Origin: Spirochaetia bacterium
GTDB taxonomy: Bacteria > Spirochaetota > Leptospiria > Turneriellales > JAOUOS01
Direction of reading: 5' to 3'
Length of the DNA: 48,941 bases
Assembly: GCA_029880265.1 (NCBI GenBank)
Contig: JAOUOT010000020.1
Location: 1 to 48,941 of the forward strand
The notes beneath the pieces are model-generated. The model saw only the letters and a list, made by a program, of their open reading frames with translations, ran no database searches and was not told the DNA's origin. The position numbers were made by a program, and so were the translations under genes. Position 1 is the stretch's first letter. Each line of letters opens with the position of its first letter. This document shows, piece after piece, positions 41,696-48,941 of this stretch.

Positions 41696-42832
41696 ATGAA
41701 TAAACATTATAGAAACCTTTTTGATATACCCAAAGATGTCGTTTATTTCAATGTCGCGGGTAATTCGCCCCAGCTTAAAAAGTCTACCGAGGCCCTGATG
41801 CGGGGTTCAGCTGAAAAGGCGCATCCATGGAAAAAAACGCCCAATCAATTTTTTGATCTTGCCGAAAAAATAAGAACTCTCGCGGCTGAAATTTTCGGCG
41901 GCGAGTCTGAAGGTTACGCGATAGTACCATCGGCCAGTTATGGAATAAGTACCGCGGCAAGAATTGTAGAAAAAACAATTAAACCCAATGAAAATATCAT
42001 TCTGATGCAAGAAGAATTCCCCAGTAATGTACTGCCGTGGCGCCGGGTTTCAAAAGAAACCGGCGCAAGAATAAAAACCATCCGAAGACCAAAAGATAAT
42101 AACTGGACAAGAGCAATATTAGCCGGTATTACAAATGAAACCAAAGTAATCGCCATTTCGCCCTGTCACTGGACAGACGGTACCATTGTCGATTTACACA
42201 AAATCAAATCGGAATGCGAAGAGGTAAACAGCCTACTGGTCGTTGACGCGACACAAATGTTAGGAGGTCATCCCATCGATATCGAAAAACTTGAGCCCGA
42301 TTTTTTAGTCGCGGCCGGTTACAAATGGCTCTTATCGCCTTACGGATTTTCGCTGATGTACGCGGGCAAAAAAATGCGCAGTCAAAGGCCTCTTGAAGAA
42401 TCTTGGCTGGCCAGAGAAAATTCTGAAGATTTTGCCAATCTGGTAAACTATAACGACACCTATCTGCCCGGCGCCAGAAGATTTGATATGGGCGAAAAAA
42501 ATACGGCCACAATACTGCCCGCGGTAATTGCCGCGTTTGAGCAGATAAAAGAATGGGGTATCGAAAATATCAGCAGTCACTTGAAAATAATTAATGGGCA
42601 GATCATTCAAAAATTTGAACAAAAAGGATTTATAGTTCCCGATAAAAAATATCTAAGCCCGCATTTATTTGGGGTATATACCGAAGAAGAGCGCGTCTCT
42701 GACATTGTAAAAAATTTAACAGAACGCAATGTATTTATATCAAGACGGGGCAACGCTTTGAGAATATCTCCTCATTTGCATAATACAGAAAGGGATGTTG
42801 AAACGTTTATTCGTTGTATTGATAGAATATAG
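41696..42832 (+). CDS. class V aminotransferase
   Basis: A 378-residue PLP enzyme. The Schiff-base lysine is Lys210 in VAAGYKWLLSP, with Asp184 and Gln187 in VVDATQMLGGHPID. The N-terminus reads YFNVAGNSPQLKKSTEALM. It groups with cysteine desulfurase/isopenicillin-N-epimerase-like enzymes, but no catalytic cysteine loop is apparent, so it is more likely an aminotransferase, lyase or epimerase acting on an amino acid. It forms an operon with the MocR regulator, and PhzF may act on a related compound. Confidence 0.85.
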   Translation: MNKHYRNLFDIPKDVVYFNVAGNSPQLKKSTEALMRGSAEKAHPWKKTPNQFFDLAEKIRTLAAEIFGGESEGYAIVPSASYGISTAARIVEKTIKPNENIILMQEEFPSNVLPWRRVSKETGARIKTIRRPKDNNWTRAILAGITNETKVIAISPCHWTDGTIVDLHKIKSECEEVNSLLVVDATQMLGGHPIDIEKLEPDFLVAAGYKWLLSPYGFSLMYAGKKMRSQRPLEESWLARENSEDFANLVNYNDTYLPGARRFDMGEKNTATILPAVIAAFEQIKEWGIENISSHLKIINGQIIQKFEQKGFIVPDKKYLSPHLFGVYTEEERVSDIVKNLTERNVFISRRGNALRISPHLHNTERDVETFIRCIDRI

Positions 42833-42841
42833 ATTTTTAAT

Positions 42842-42870
42842 CAATATCTATTTTTAATTTTCTACCGCCG
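42842..42870 (+). repeat. 29-bp direct repeat, copy 1
   Basis: CAATATC(T)ATTTTTAATT followed by TTCTACCGCCG. It matches 45079-45107 at 28 of 29 bases. The second copy spans the stop codon of the SpoIIE gene, so this copy looks like a duplicated gene tail. Confidence 0.85.
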
Positions 42871-42949
42871 TAATGTTGCGGTCGCTGAACCGAGCGCCTA
42901 AGATGAGAAAAAATCAACCACTAATACTTGACCATGTGATTAAATATTA

Positions 42950-45094
42950 ATGTTGAGAAAGCTAAGGCTTATGTATTTTATTAAAGAATATTTTAAGAAA
43001 GTTTATTTGTTTACCTTACTTGTTTTTTTTATTTTTGGAATTTTTACTTTTAATTGCGCAAAAGACAAATCAGAGAAAAAACCAGAAATAAAAAAAGGGT
43101 TTGTCGATTTGTCAAACTGGAACTTTGAAGAAAACGGTAATTTTAAACTTTCAGGCGAATGGGAGTTTTACTGGAACCACTTTATAACGTCTGAAATGCT
43201 CCTAAAAGAGAACAGGCCCCAATTGAGCGGTTATTATGAACTTCCTAATAGCTGGAATAATTATAAAATCGATAGCGAAAAAATAGGCCCAGAAGGCTAT
43301 GGCTCATATCGTTTGAAAGTGCGAACAAAAGATATAAATATAAAAAATAATACTTTATGCATTTTGGCCAAGGCAAGCAATTCATCTTTTTTAATATACG
43401 CCGACGACAAACTGGTATTGAAAAACGGAAAAGTCGGCAAAACCGAAGAAAGCAGCGGCAAACAAAGAAAAACCACAATGAGCTGTTTTGACATTCACTC
43501 TGAAGAATTTTCTATCATTATTCACACCTCTAACTTTAATTATCCCATAGGCGGGTTAACCAGCGATTTTTATTTAGGTATTGCAGAATCTGCTTCTAAA
43601 CAACATTCAATAAAATTAGGGCTTAATTTATTTTTGATAGGCGGCTTTCTTCTTATGTTTTTATATCATTTCTCTATCTACTTTTTAAGAAAAAAAGATA
43701 AATCAACTTTATATTTCGGATTTTTTTGCGGACTCGTTTTTTTTAGACAATTGGTTTTTGATGATATTTTACTAACTCAAATATTTCCCAACTTTAGCTG
43801 GGAAATATTATTTAGAATAGAATATTTTGCCATTCTTGCTATTCTGCCCGTTATTGCTGCTTATTTTAAACTTTTATTTTCTGATGAAACACCAAATTTT
43901 ATTTTAAAGATAACAAAAATATTTTTTTTAATATTTTCTCTGTTTCTCATCGGTCCTGTTATATTATTTAAACAACTAATGCCGATTTATCATATTCTAT
44001 ATATTTTTTGCGGGTATATTGGCTGCAGCATTTTGTATAAAGCCATAAAAAACAAAAGAACTGGCTCGAAAACTGTCTTAGTTGGATTCTCCATTGTTTT
44101 TATTACCATTGTAAATGATATTCTATATGTAAATGAAATCATTCATACTATGTCGCTGACTGGTTTTGGCTCTCTCGGCTTTATCTTTTCTCAGGCTTAT
44201 CTTTTGTCGAAAAAATACGCGAATGCCTTTGAAGAAATAGAAGAATTAAATATTTCGTTAGCCGATGTTACAGACGAACTTCTTGAAAAAGGGCTTAAAC
44301 TAAAAGTTATGCATGCAGAAAATATACGTTTAACTGAAATAAAAAAAGAAATTGAAATTGCTTCTTTGGTACAAAAAAAGATTTTGGTGCCCAATGAGGT
44401 ACTGAGAAAAATCCCTGAATTTGATATCGACGTAAGATATTTGCCGATGAACAAAGAAGCGGGCGGCGATTATTATAACATTGTACATACGAAAAATAAT
44501 CAATTTTCAATGATATTAGCCGATGCCATAGGGCACGGCATTCATGCCGCTCTTTCAACTATGCGCATAGACATGATGACCAAACAGGCGTCTTTAAGCA
44601 CAAAACCCCATGAACGACTTAATTTAATGAACGATTTTATTTACCAAAAAAAATTTTCAGGCGATGCATGGTTTTCGGCCTTTAATTGCGATTACAAAAG
44701 TGGAAGACTTCATTATTCTTCGGCAGGTCATCCGATGCAGGCTCTCATTAAAACAAATCAAAATGAAATAGAATTTCTTAAAACTGAGGGCACAATGGTA
44801 GGAATCTTAGAAAACAGCGGATATAAATCAACACAAATCAAAGTTGAAAGCTCAGATATATTAATATTATTTTCAGACGGCGTTTATGAAGAATATAATG
44901 ATAAAGGTAAAGAATACGGCGAAGAGAATTTTCATAAATTTTTACAACGCAATATAAAAATATTTAAGAAAGCAAAGTCTTTCGATATAAATAAAATTAT
45001 TGTAGATGAAATAGAAAATTTCAGGGGCGATAAGCCTTCAAATGATGATATTACCCTGATAACGATAAAGTTCTTAAACAATATCAATTTTTAA
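42950..45094 (+). CDS. 7TM sensor SpoIIE/PP2C-type phosphatase
   Basis: A 714-residue protein. The N-terminus has a hydrophobic segment ending IFTFNC (Cys36), possibly a loose lipobox. An extracytoplasmic 7TMR-DISM-like beta domain follows (about 45-215: SGEWEFYWNHF, SYRLKVRTKDI), then seven membrane helices (about 220-430) and a coiled-coil linker. The C-terminus is a SpoIIE-type PP2C domain (about 485-714) with Asp507 in GGDYYN, Asp525 in ADAIGHG, a third aspartate in FSDGVYEEY and NDDITLITIKF. Such proteins dephosphorylate anti-anti-sigma factors, but no partner is adjacent. The start may instead be the ATG 21 bases downstream, behind AAGG. Confidence 0.85.
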   Translation: MLRKLRLMYFIKEYFKKVYLFTLLVFFIFGIFTFNCAKDKSEKKPEIKKGFVDLSNWNFEENGNFKLSGEWEFYWNHFITSEMLLKENRPQLSGYYELPNSWNNYKIDSEKIGPEGYGSYRLKVRTKDINIKNNTLCILAKASNSSFLIYADDKLVLKNGKVGKTEESSGKQRKTTMSCFDIHSEEFSIIIHTSNFNYPIGGLTSDFYLGIAESASKQHSIKLGLNLFLIGGFLLMFLYHFSIYFLRKKDKSTLYFGFFCGLVFFRQLVFDDILLTQIFPNFSWEILFRIEYFAILAILPVIAAYFKLLFSDETPNFILKITKIFFLIFSLFLIGPVILFKQLMPIYHILYIFCGYIGCSILYKAIKNKRTGSKTVLVGFSIVFITIVNDILYVNEIIHTMSLTGFGSLGFIFSQAYLLSKKYANAFEEIEELNISLADVTDELLEKGLKLKVMHAENIRLTEIKKEIEIASLVQKKILVPNEVLRKIPEFDIDVRYLPMNKEAGGDYYNIVHTKNNQFSMILADAIGHGIHAALSTMRIDMMTKQASLSTKPHERLNLMNDFIYQKKFSGDAWFSAFNCDYKSGRLHYSSAGHPMQALIKTNQNEIEFLKTEGTMVGILENSGYKSTQIKVESSDILILFSDGVYEEYNDKGKEYGEENFHKFLQRNIKIFKKAKSFDINKIIVDEIENFRGDKPSNDDITLITIKFLNNINF

Positions 45095-45107
45095 TTTTCT
45101 ACCGCCG
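45079..45107 (+). repeat. 29-bp direct repeat, copy 2
   Basis: It overlaps the last five codons and stop of the SpoIIE gene and differs from 42842-42870 at one base. Confidence 0.85.
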
Positions 45108-45112
45108 GTTAT

Positions 45113-45196
45113 CTATTCAAGAAGTTCGCCGACCATGATTGAAAGCTCATGATATTCAGTTGGCTTGATTTCTGATATTTCAATATTTAAATTCAT
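45113..45196 (-). pseudogene. truncated GNAT N-terminus
   Basis: A 27-codon frame, MNLNIEISEIKPTEYHELSI then MVGELLE and a stop, resembles the first helix of GNAT acetyltransferases (IRxxxxxEYxxLxxMVxELL). Everything after it is missing; the break falls close to the 29-bp repeat. Its ATG lies 2 bases after the stop of the fragment upstream, as in an old operon. Confidence 0.4.
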
Positions 45197-45198
45197 AT

Positions 45199-45426
45199 TC
45201 AAAGTTTAACTTCAATAAACCATTTTGGCTTTATACGCTTGAAATCAGTTCGCAAATTATTTTTAAGATTTTTGTTTGAATCAAAAACAGCCGTTGAATT
45301 ATTTTCTCTGACAAAAACGCACCAGTGCCATGCGGGTTTATTTTGTTCTTTGTGCCACTTTGTTGCTAAAAGCGATATATTGGGCAATGCCTCCCAGCTC
45401 TTGAAAGGTAAATTATTTTTTCAGTT
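45199..45426 (-). pseudogene. C-terminal fragment of an unidentified conserved protein
   Basis: An open frame without a convincing start reads about NNLPFKSWEALPNISLLATK, then PAWHWCVFVRENNSTAVFDS and RTDFKRIKPKWFIEVKL. The regular, protein-like composition and the AWHWxVFVR...VxDxxK...RTDFxRxKPKWFIE pattern are typical of a conserved small domain, but I cannot name it. A stop just upstream shows the N-terminal part is lost. Confidence 0.4.
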
Positions 45427-45963
45427 CCAAATTGAATTTTTCGTTAAATCTGGGAATGCAAATTTCATCATTTTTTGCTTTTGAATTCTGCATTGACAAT
45501 TTTATCTGGGTAGCAAGAGAAGAAAAACAACTCCTTGGTCTTCCGGAAGATGGTCAAATTGAAACTAGAAGCGCATTGATCTGGCGACCAGGAATGGGAC
45601 TGGCTGTAACTATTCAGTTTTAACACAAAAAGACACTGACCTCTGGGTAAAACTGCTCCAGTGCAAATCGCAGCCGCATCCTGATAAATATGTTCATTCT
45701 TTAAAATAAATTTGACATATTATTTCAAACAAATAAATTGTATCTGATTAGGAATATTTGCATAAATAATATTGTAAACTCATCTTAATATAAAGACTTT
45801 CATTTGCGAATAGTAAACTTTCTTTAAAACCGAGGGTCTTTTACGCGAACATTTTTATTTATACTGTTTTTTCAGTATTGACGGCTACTGTATTTGGACA
45901 ATAACCCCAAAAACGTAAAACGGCAGCGTATTTAATTCTGAAAAAAATAATCATTTTTGATTA
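45427..45963. other. gene-free region before the lipoprotein operon
   Basis: A plus-strand frame at 45490-45623 ends IWRPGMGLAVTIQF, which could be the last strands of a decayed barrel protein, but no start or longer similarity is visible. The remainder is AT-rich with no gene. Confidence 0.3.
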
Positions 45964-45992
45964 TTGACAAAGTTGAATTTTTTAGGTATAAG
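45964..45992 (+). promoter_or_regulatory. sigma70 promoter of the FlgO-like/Lcl lipoprotein operon
   Basis: TTGACA (45964-45969), 17-bp spacer, TATAAG (45987-45992), then AGGAG at 46006-46010 and ATG at 46018. A near-consensus promoter, suggesting strong constitutive expression. Confidence 0.75.
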
Positions 45993-46017
45993 GAGTATTA
46001 AAAGCAGGAGCAGTATT

Positions 46018-47019
46018 ATGAGAAGAATTGCGTTTATATTTTTTATTTTATTTTTTACAGGTATTTTAACCAAAACAGAGGCTCAGGATGCCGCCTCATC
46101 TGATACTGCCGCCGCTTCAAAAGCAGAAAAACTGGTAAAGCGGCGTGTTTTAATTCTTGATTTTACCAACGCGCAGAACAATAAAAGCTTCGCTTATCTT
46201 GAAGTGAGCATTCCTGACGCGTTTTTAGATCCGCTTGATAAAACAAAATCATTTGAACTTCTTAAAAGAAACGAATGGCAGAAGATGGTCAAGGCCGGCC
46301 AGTTTAAGCAAGAAGACGCTTATGATGAAGATATTGCCATTGCCGCGGCAAAAGTCGCGCAGGCAGATGTCGTCGTCATAGGCATGTTTGTGGTTTCTGG
46401 CCCGCAGATGCAGATGTTTTCAAAAGCGCTTGAAGTGTCAAGCGGCAGGGTTATTGTAAACAGAACAAACCGCACGAATGTTGACAGCGACATGTTTGGC
46501 GCGATTGACGAGCTGGCTTTGGGTATGAGCGCCGAGATGAAAGATAAACTGCCGCCGGTAGCCCAAAAAGTTTTAATTCAGGAAAGGGTAAAATATGTAG
46601 ATACCGGCAAAATTACTTACGGCGGCATGTTGTGGCGCACCGCTTTAATACCGGGATGGGGTCATACCTATGCCATGCAAAACCGCGGGTGGATGTATAT
46701 GGGTTTATGGGTTCTTTCTGCGTCAGCCTTTGGATACTATGCCTATGATACATCCGCGAAAAAAGACGCTTACGAAAAAGAAACAAATTTAAGCGAAATA
46801 GAAAGTAAATACAACGCTTATAACGGCTCATACAATATGAGGGCTTATGCTTCATACGCGTTTGCCGCAACATACGTTTTTGCGCTTGCCGATATTGCTT
46901 TTTTCGGCAGAGGATATGCCAATACCGCGAATAATTTTTCAAACATGCCGGTATTTTCTTTCGGTTTCAGCAGAGAAGAGAATTTAATTCAATTTAAAAT
47001 ATTAAATTACAATTTTTAA
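46018..47019 (+). CDS. FlgO/CsgG-like protein with DUF5683 membrane domain
   Basis: Started at 46018 behind AGGAG, the 333-residue protein has a signal peptide (MRRIAFIFFILFFTGILTKT, cleavage near EAQ). A FlgO/CsgG/TolB-N-like domain follows (about 40-185: RRVLILDFTNAQNNKSFAYL, EVSIPDAFLDPL, AQADVVVIGMF). A DUF5683-like C-terminus carries WRTALIPGWGHTYAMQNRGW and two membrane helices. Its N-terminal domain is paralogous to that at 37837-39012. It lies 15 bases upstream of the Lcl lipoprotein gene, so it may help export or anchor that protein. Confidence 0.7.
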   Translation: MRRIAFIFFILFFTGILTKTEAQDAASSDTAAASKAEKLVKRRVLILDFTNAQNNKSFAYLEVSIPDAFLDPLDKTKSFELLKRNEWQKMVKAGQFKQEDAYDEDIAIAAAKVAQADVVVIGMFVVSGPQMQMFSKALEVSSGRVIVNRTNRTNVDSDMFGAIDELALGMSAEMKDKLPPVAQKVLIQERVKYVDTGKITYGGMLWRTALIPGWGHTYAMQNRGWMYMGLWVLSASAFGYYAYDTSAKKDAYEKETNLSEIESKYNAYNGSYNMRAYASYAFAATYVFALADIAFFGRGYANTANNFSNMPVFSFGFSREENLIQFKILNYNF

Positions 47020-47034
47020 GAAGAGAGAATAACA

Positions 47035-48941
47035 ATGAAAACAATAAAACTAATTTCAATTTTAGCGGCATCCCTGCTGCTATTTTCATGCATGGCAGGC
47101 GATGCTCCGCGTTCGGGCAATAACGATCCAAAAAGCGATGATTATGTGCCGCCGGTTACCGGGGGCGGGGCGATATGCGGGAATGGTTATCATGAACCGG
47201 GAGAAGCATGCGATGACGGTGGTATTCAAACTGTAGCTTGCATGCCAGATTGCACTTTGCCGACAGATTTAGATTCAATAAACTTTGATTATACCAATCT
47301 TAACTTTGACAATTTTACATTTAGCTTGGGAGATGACGAAGCAAACATCACACAAGATTTCACCGTACCGGTAACAGGTGATAGCGGCACAGCCATAAAT
47401 TGGTCAAGCAATGACAGCAGTATTATTTTTACGGATGGTAGCGCAGTAGTGACTCAACCAATCGTTGGCGGTAATATTGTTGTAACCTTAACGGCAGAAA
47501 TTATAAAAGGATCAGAAACTACAACCAAAACATTTATGGTAACGTTGCGTGACACTACTGCAGCGGCAGAGATTACATTTCAAACCAGTATGATTGGCGA
47601 TGGCGCTATAACATTAAATTGGCTTGACCCGGGTACTGCCGATTTAGATCATCTTGAAATTACCTATTTGCCGGGTGGTACAACTCCTGTGACTATCGCG
47701 AAGGGTACGCAGACAAAAACGTTTTCAGGTTTAACGCACAATACAAGTTACACATTTACCGTAAAAACCGTTGATACTGTGGGCAATGTTTCAAGCGGTG
47801 CGTCTAAAACTGAAACAGCGATTACAAACGCGGGTTGTGTGGCTGATGATAAAGCCTCTCTTGTAATTTCTTATGCTTCAACAGATTCTGCGCTTGCCGT
47901 GTATCAAAATTTAGGTCTTGCGACTTTGGGGCCAAGCGGAACTACAATAAGCTGGGCGGCAGCATATACTTCAGGCGGGGCAGACGCTTCGGCTGTTGTC
48001 GCTTCAAATGGTATTATTACGCGTCCCATAGCAACCGGCGATGAAAATATTACCCTAACGGCTACCATTACAAAAAACGCGGCATCTGATACAAAAACTT
48101 TTAATATTACAATTAAACAAATCATGCCGCCCATTAAAACCTACCAGACCCAATGCAGGAACGAATCTGGTACATTAATTGCCTGCGCGGGCACCGGCCA
48201 AGACGGTGAATACCAAAGGGGCAGAACTGTAAGTTTCACCGGCCCAACCCCACACGGCACATACACATCAGATTATACCACAACAGATAATGTAACAGGT
48301 CTTGTGTGGAAGTCTTGTTCAGAGGGTCAAACAGGTGCTGCATGTACAGGCACGGCGACAACTCATACATGGGATACTGCCGATACCACAACCTGCAGCG
48401 CGTTAAATAGTGCCAATGGCGGTGTAGGGTACGCGGGTATTAACACATGGCGCCTGCCTACATTTGACGAGCTAAAAACATTAATTAATTACAGCGTTGT
48501 TAGCCCATCAAGTTTCGCGGCGGCTTTTCCCGCGACAGTTGTCAATCCTTACTGGTCGTCGTCTACGTATGTTGGTAATACTTCTAACGCGTGGTACGTC
48601 AACTTCATCTTTGGTCTCGTGGTCAACGTCGTTAAGACGGCTAGCAACTATGTGCGTTGCGTGTCTACGGGATCGCTTGATAATTCGCCTGTCTTAGAAG
48701 ACAGCGTCGACGGTACGGTAACCGATTATACTACAAATCTTGTTTGGCAAAAATGTTCCATGGGACAAACAAACGATGCAAGTTGTTCAGGTTCAGCGAC
48801 AACAGCCACATGGTTTAACGCCATAAATTATTGCGAGGGCTTAACTCTTGGCGGCAAAACTGATTGGCGTCTGCCCAATGTAACGGAACTTGAAAGTATT
48901 GTAGATAGAACAGTTTTTAACCCTGCTATTGATACTCTATT
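47035..48941 (+). CDS. multidomain Lcl (DUF1566) lipoprotein, candidate DGR target, partial
   Basis: At least 635 codons; the 3' end lies beyond the window. Order of parts: lipoprotein signal ending LLLFSC (Cys19); a cysteine-rich DUF4215/Myxo-type motif (CGNGYHEPGEACDDG, from Cys48); an atrophied Ig-like domain (about 80-172, INWSSNDSSII); fibronectin type III (about 178-265); a second Ig-like domain (about 270-365, ITLTATITK). The first Lcl/DUF1566 module follows at about 415-546 (GLVWKSCSEGQ, WRLPTFDELKTLI, NPYWSSSTY, NYVRCV). A second Lcl module starts near 555 (LVWQKCSMGQ, TDWRLPNVTELESIVDRTVF). Lcl modules have a C-type-lectin fold and bind ligands at the cell surface. The end of module 1 looks diversified (see the separate feature). 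GAGAG precedes the ATG. Confidence 0.85.
   Translation, partial: MKTIKLISILAASLLLFSCMAGDAPRSGNNDPKSDDYVPPVTGGGAICGNGYHEPGEACDDGGIQTVACMPDCTLPTDLDSINFDYTNLNFDNFTFSLGDDEANITQDFTVPVTGDSGTAINWSSNDSSIIFTDGSAVVTQPIVGGNIVVTLTAEIIKGSETTTKTFMVTLRDTTAAAEITFQTSMIGDGAITLNWLDPGTADLDHLEITYLPGGTTPVTIAKGTQTKTFSGLTHNTSYTFTVKTVDTVGNVSSGASKTETAITNAGCVADDKASLVISYASTDSALAVYQNLGLATLGPSGTTISWAAAYTSGGADASAVVASNGIITRPIATGDENITLTATITKNAASDTKTFNITIKQIMPPIKTYQTQCRNESGTLIACAGTGQDGEYQRGRTVSFTGPTPHGTYTSDYTTTDNVTGLVWKSCSEGQTGAACTGTATTHTWDTADTTTCSALNSANGGVGYAGINTWRLPTFDELKTLINYSVVSPSSFAAAFPATVVNPYWSSSTYVGNTSNAWYVNFIFGLVVNVVKTASNYVRCVSTGSLDNSPVLEDSVDGTVTDYTTNLVWQKCSMGQTNDASCSGSATTATWFNAINYCEGLTLGGKTDWRLPNVTELESIVDRTVFNPAIDTL
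48541..48666 (+). other. candidate DGR variable region in the first Lcl module
   Basis: Residues 503-544. All 18 positions that would vary in Lcl modules (512-518, 521, 525, 526, 528, 530-533, 536-538) have codons ending in C or T: for example TAT GTT GGT AAT ACT TCT AAC, later ATC TTT, CTC, GTC AAC GTC GTT, and GCT AGC AAC. Each can come from AAC or AAT by changing adenines only. Ten are amino acids whose codons need not end in C or T, which makes the bias informative. Fixed residues use A-poor codons (TCG TCG, GCG TGG, GTG CGT TGC GTG), unlike the second Lcl module. The template repeat and reverse transcriptase are not in the window. Confidence 0.65.

Noticed and set aside
45239..45484. Plus-strand open frame of 81 codons
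   Set aside because: It is the antisense of a minus-strand frame with clear protein-like conserved pattern (AWHWCVFVR ... RTDFKRIKPKWFIE); the plus-strand translation is unlike any protein.
48497..48697. Plus-strand open frame of 66 codons in another frame across the variable segment
   Set aside because: It lies inside the Lcl lipoprotein gene in a different frame and has arginine/leucine-rich shadow composition. It is open because the VR-like segment is poor in A and therefore poor in stop codons.
1..48941. DGR reverse transcriptase or template repeat inside the window
   Set aside because: None of the proteins seen has reverse-transcriptase motifs such as YxDD, and no AAC-rich near-copy of 48541-48666 was seen. 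The DGR call rests on the target footprint only.
1..48941. CRISPR array, tRNA or rRNA genes
   Set aside because: No regularly spaced repeats and no cloverleaf or T-arm signature were found by eye. The tandem repeats seen are pairs only.

Overview
The window is an AT-rich accessory-type stretch of a Gram-negative chromosome. It carries a TonB/ExbB/ExbD system, a TonB-dependent receptor, several signal-peptide beta-barrel proteins and many lipoproteins. The lipoproteins have loose lipoboxes, with N, Q or T just before the cysteine (MINC, FNC, IQC, TITC). Loose lipoboxes, AraC regulators with N-terminal membrane segments, a 7TM-type SpoIIE phosphatase and a DUF1566 (Lcl) lipoprotein suggest a spirochaete, perhaps Leptospirales-like. 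That is an inference: there is no rRNA or housekeeping marker here. No tRNA, rRNA, CRISPR array, intact IS element, integrase or reverse transcriptase was found.

Layout. 1-1290: partial DUF433 protein, frameshifted ORF6N gene, GC-rich spacer with a perfect 32-bp palindrome. 1292-5393: HEAT-like protein, PadR regulator with a metallo-beta-lactamase-fold lipoprotein, GNAT, truncated SnoaL, and an arsM-sigZ pair. 5394-8755: decayed methyltransferase, then a membrane AraC regulator and a lipoprotein lying between two copies of a 67-bp repeat. 8756-14312: flavin reductase, a LAL (MalT-type) regulator broken by one frameshift, and small unknown proteins. 14386-20432: minus-strand TonB locus (small conserved protein, DUF4395, lipoprotein, TonB receptor, ExbB, two ExbD, TonB). 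20561-23336: decayed toxin-antitoxin and restriction-modification fragments around an intact prohibitin-type SPFH gene. 23323-34944: metabolic and membrane genes, including aldo/keto reductase, beta-lactamase-family hydrolase, CPBP protease, AraC, an HEAGH-motif barrel protein, TetR with an alpha/beta hydrolase, MATE, C39-like and a flavin-binding split-barrel protein. 35203-42832: beta-helix lipoprotein, MNT/HEPN pair, FlgO-like barrel protein, and PhzF divergent from a MocR regulator and a class V aminotransferase. 42950-45094: 7TM-SpoIIE phosphatase between 29-bp repeats. 46018-end: FlgO-like/DUF5683 protein followed by a large multidomain lipoprotein that runs off the window.

The most notable signal is in that last gene. 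Its first Lcl (C-type-lectin-like) module ends in a segment at about 48541-48666 in which every position expected to vary has a codon ending in C or T, and every informative one fits derivation from AAC or AAT by adenine replacement. The fixed residues around it use A-poor codons. This is the footprint of a diversity-generating retroelement (DGR) variable region. The reverse transcriptase and template repeat would lie outside the window.

Other themes are a concentration of damaged toxin-antitoxin genes, gene cassettes between short direct repeats that copy the 3' end of a neighbouring gene, and regulator genes whose promoters sit so close to the start codon that the mRNA would be leaderless or nearly so.
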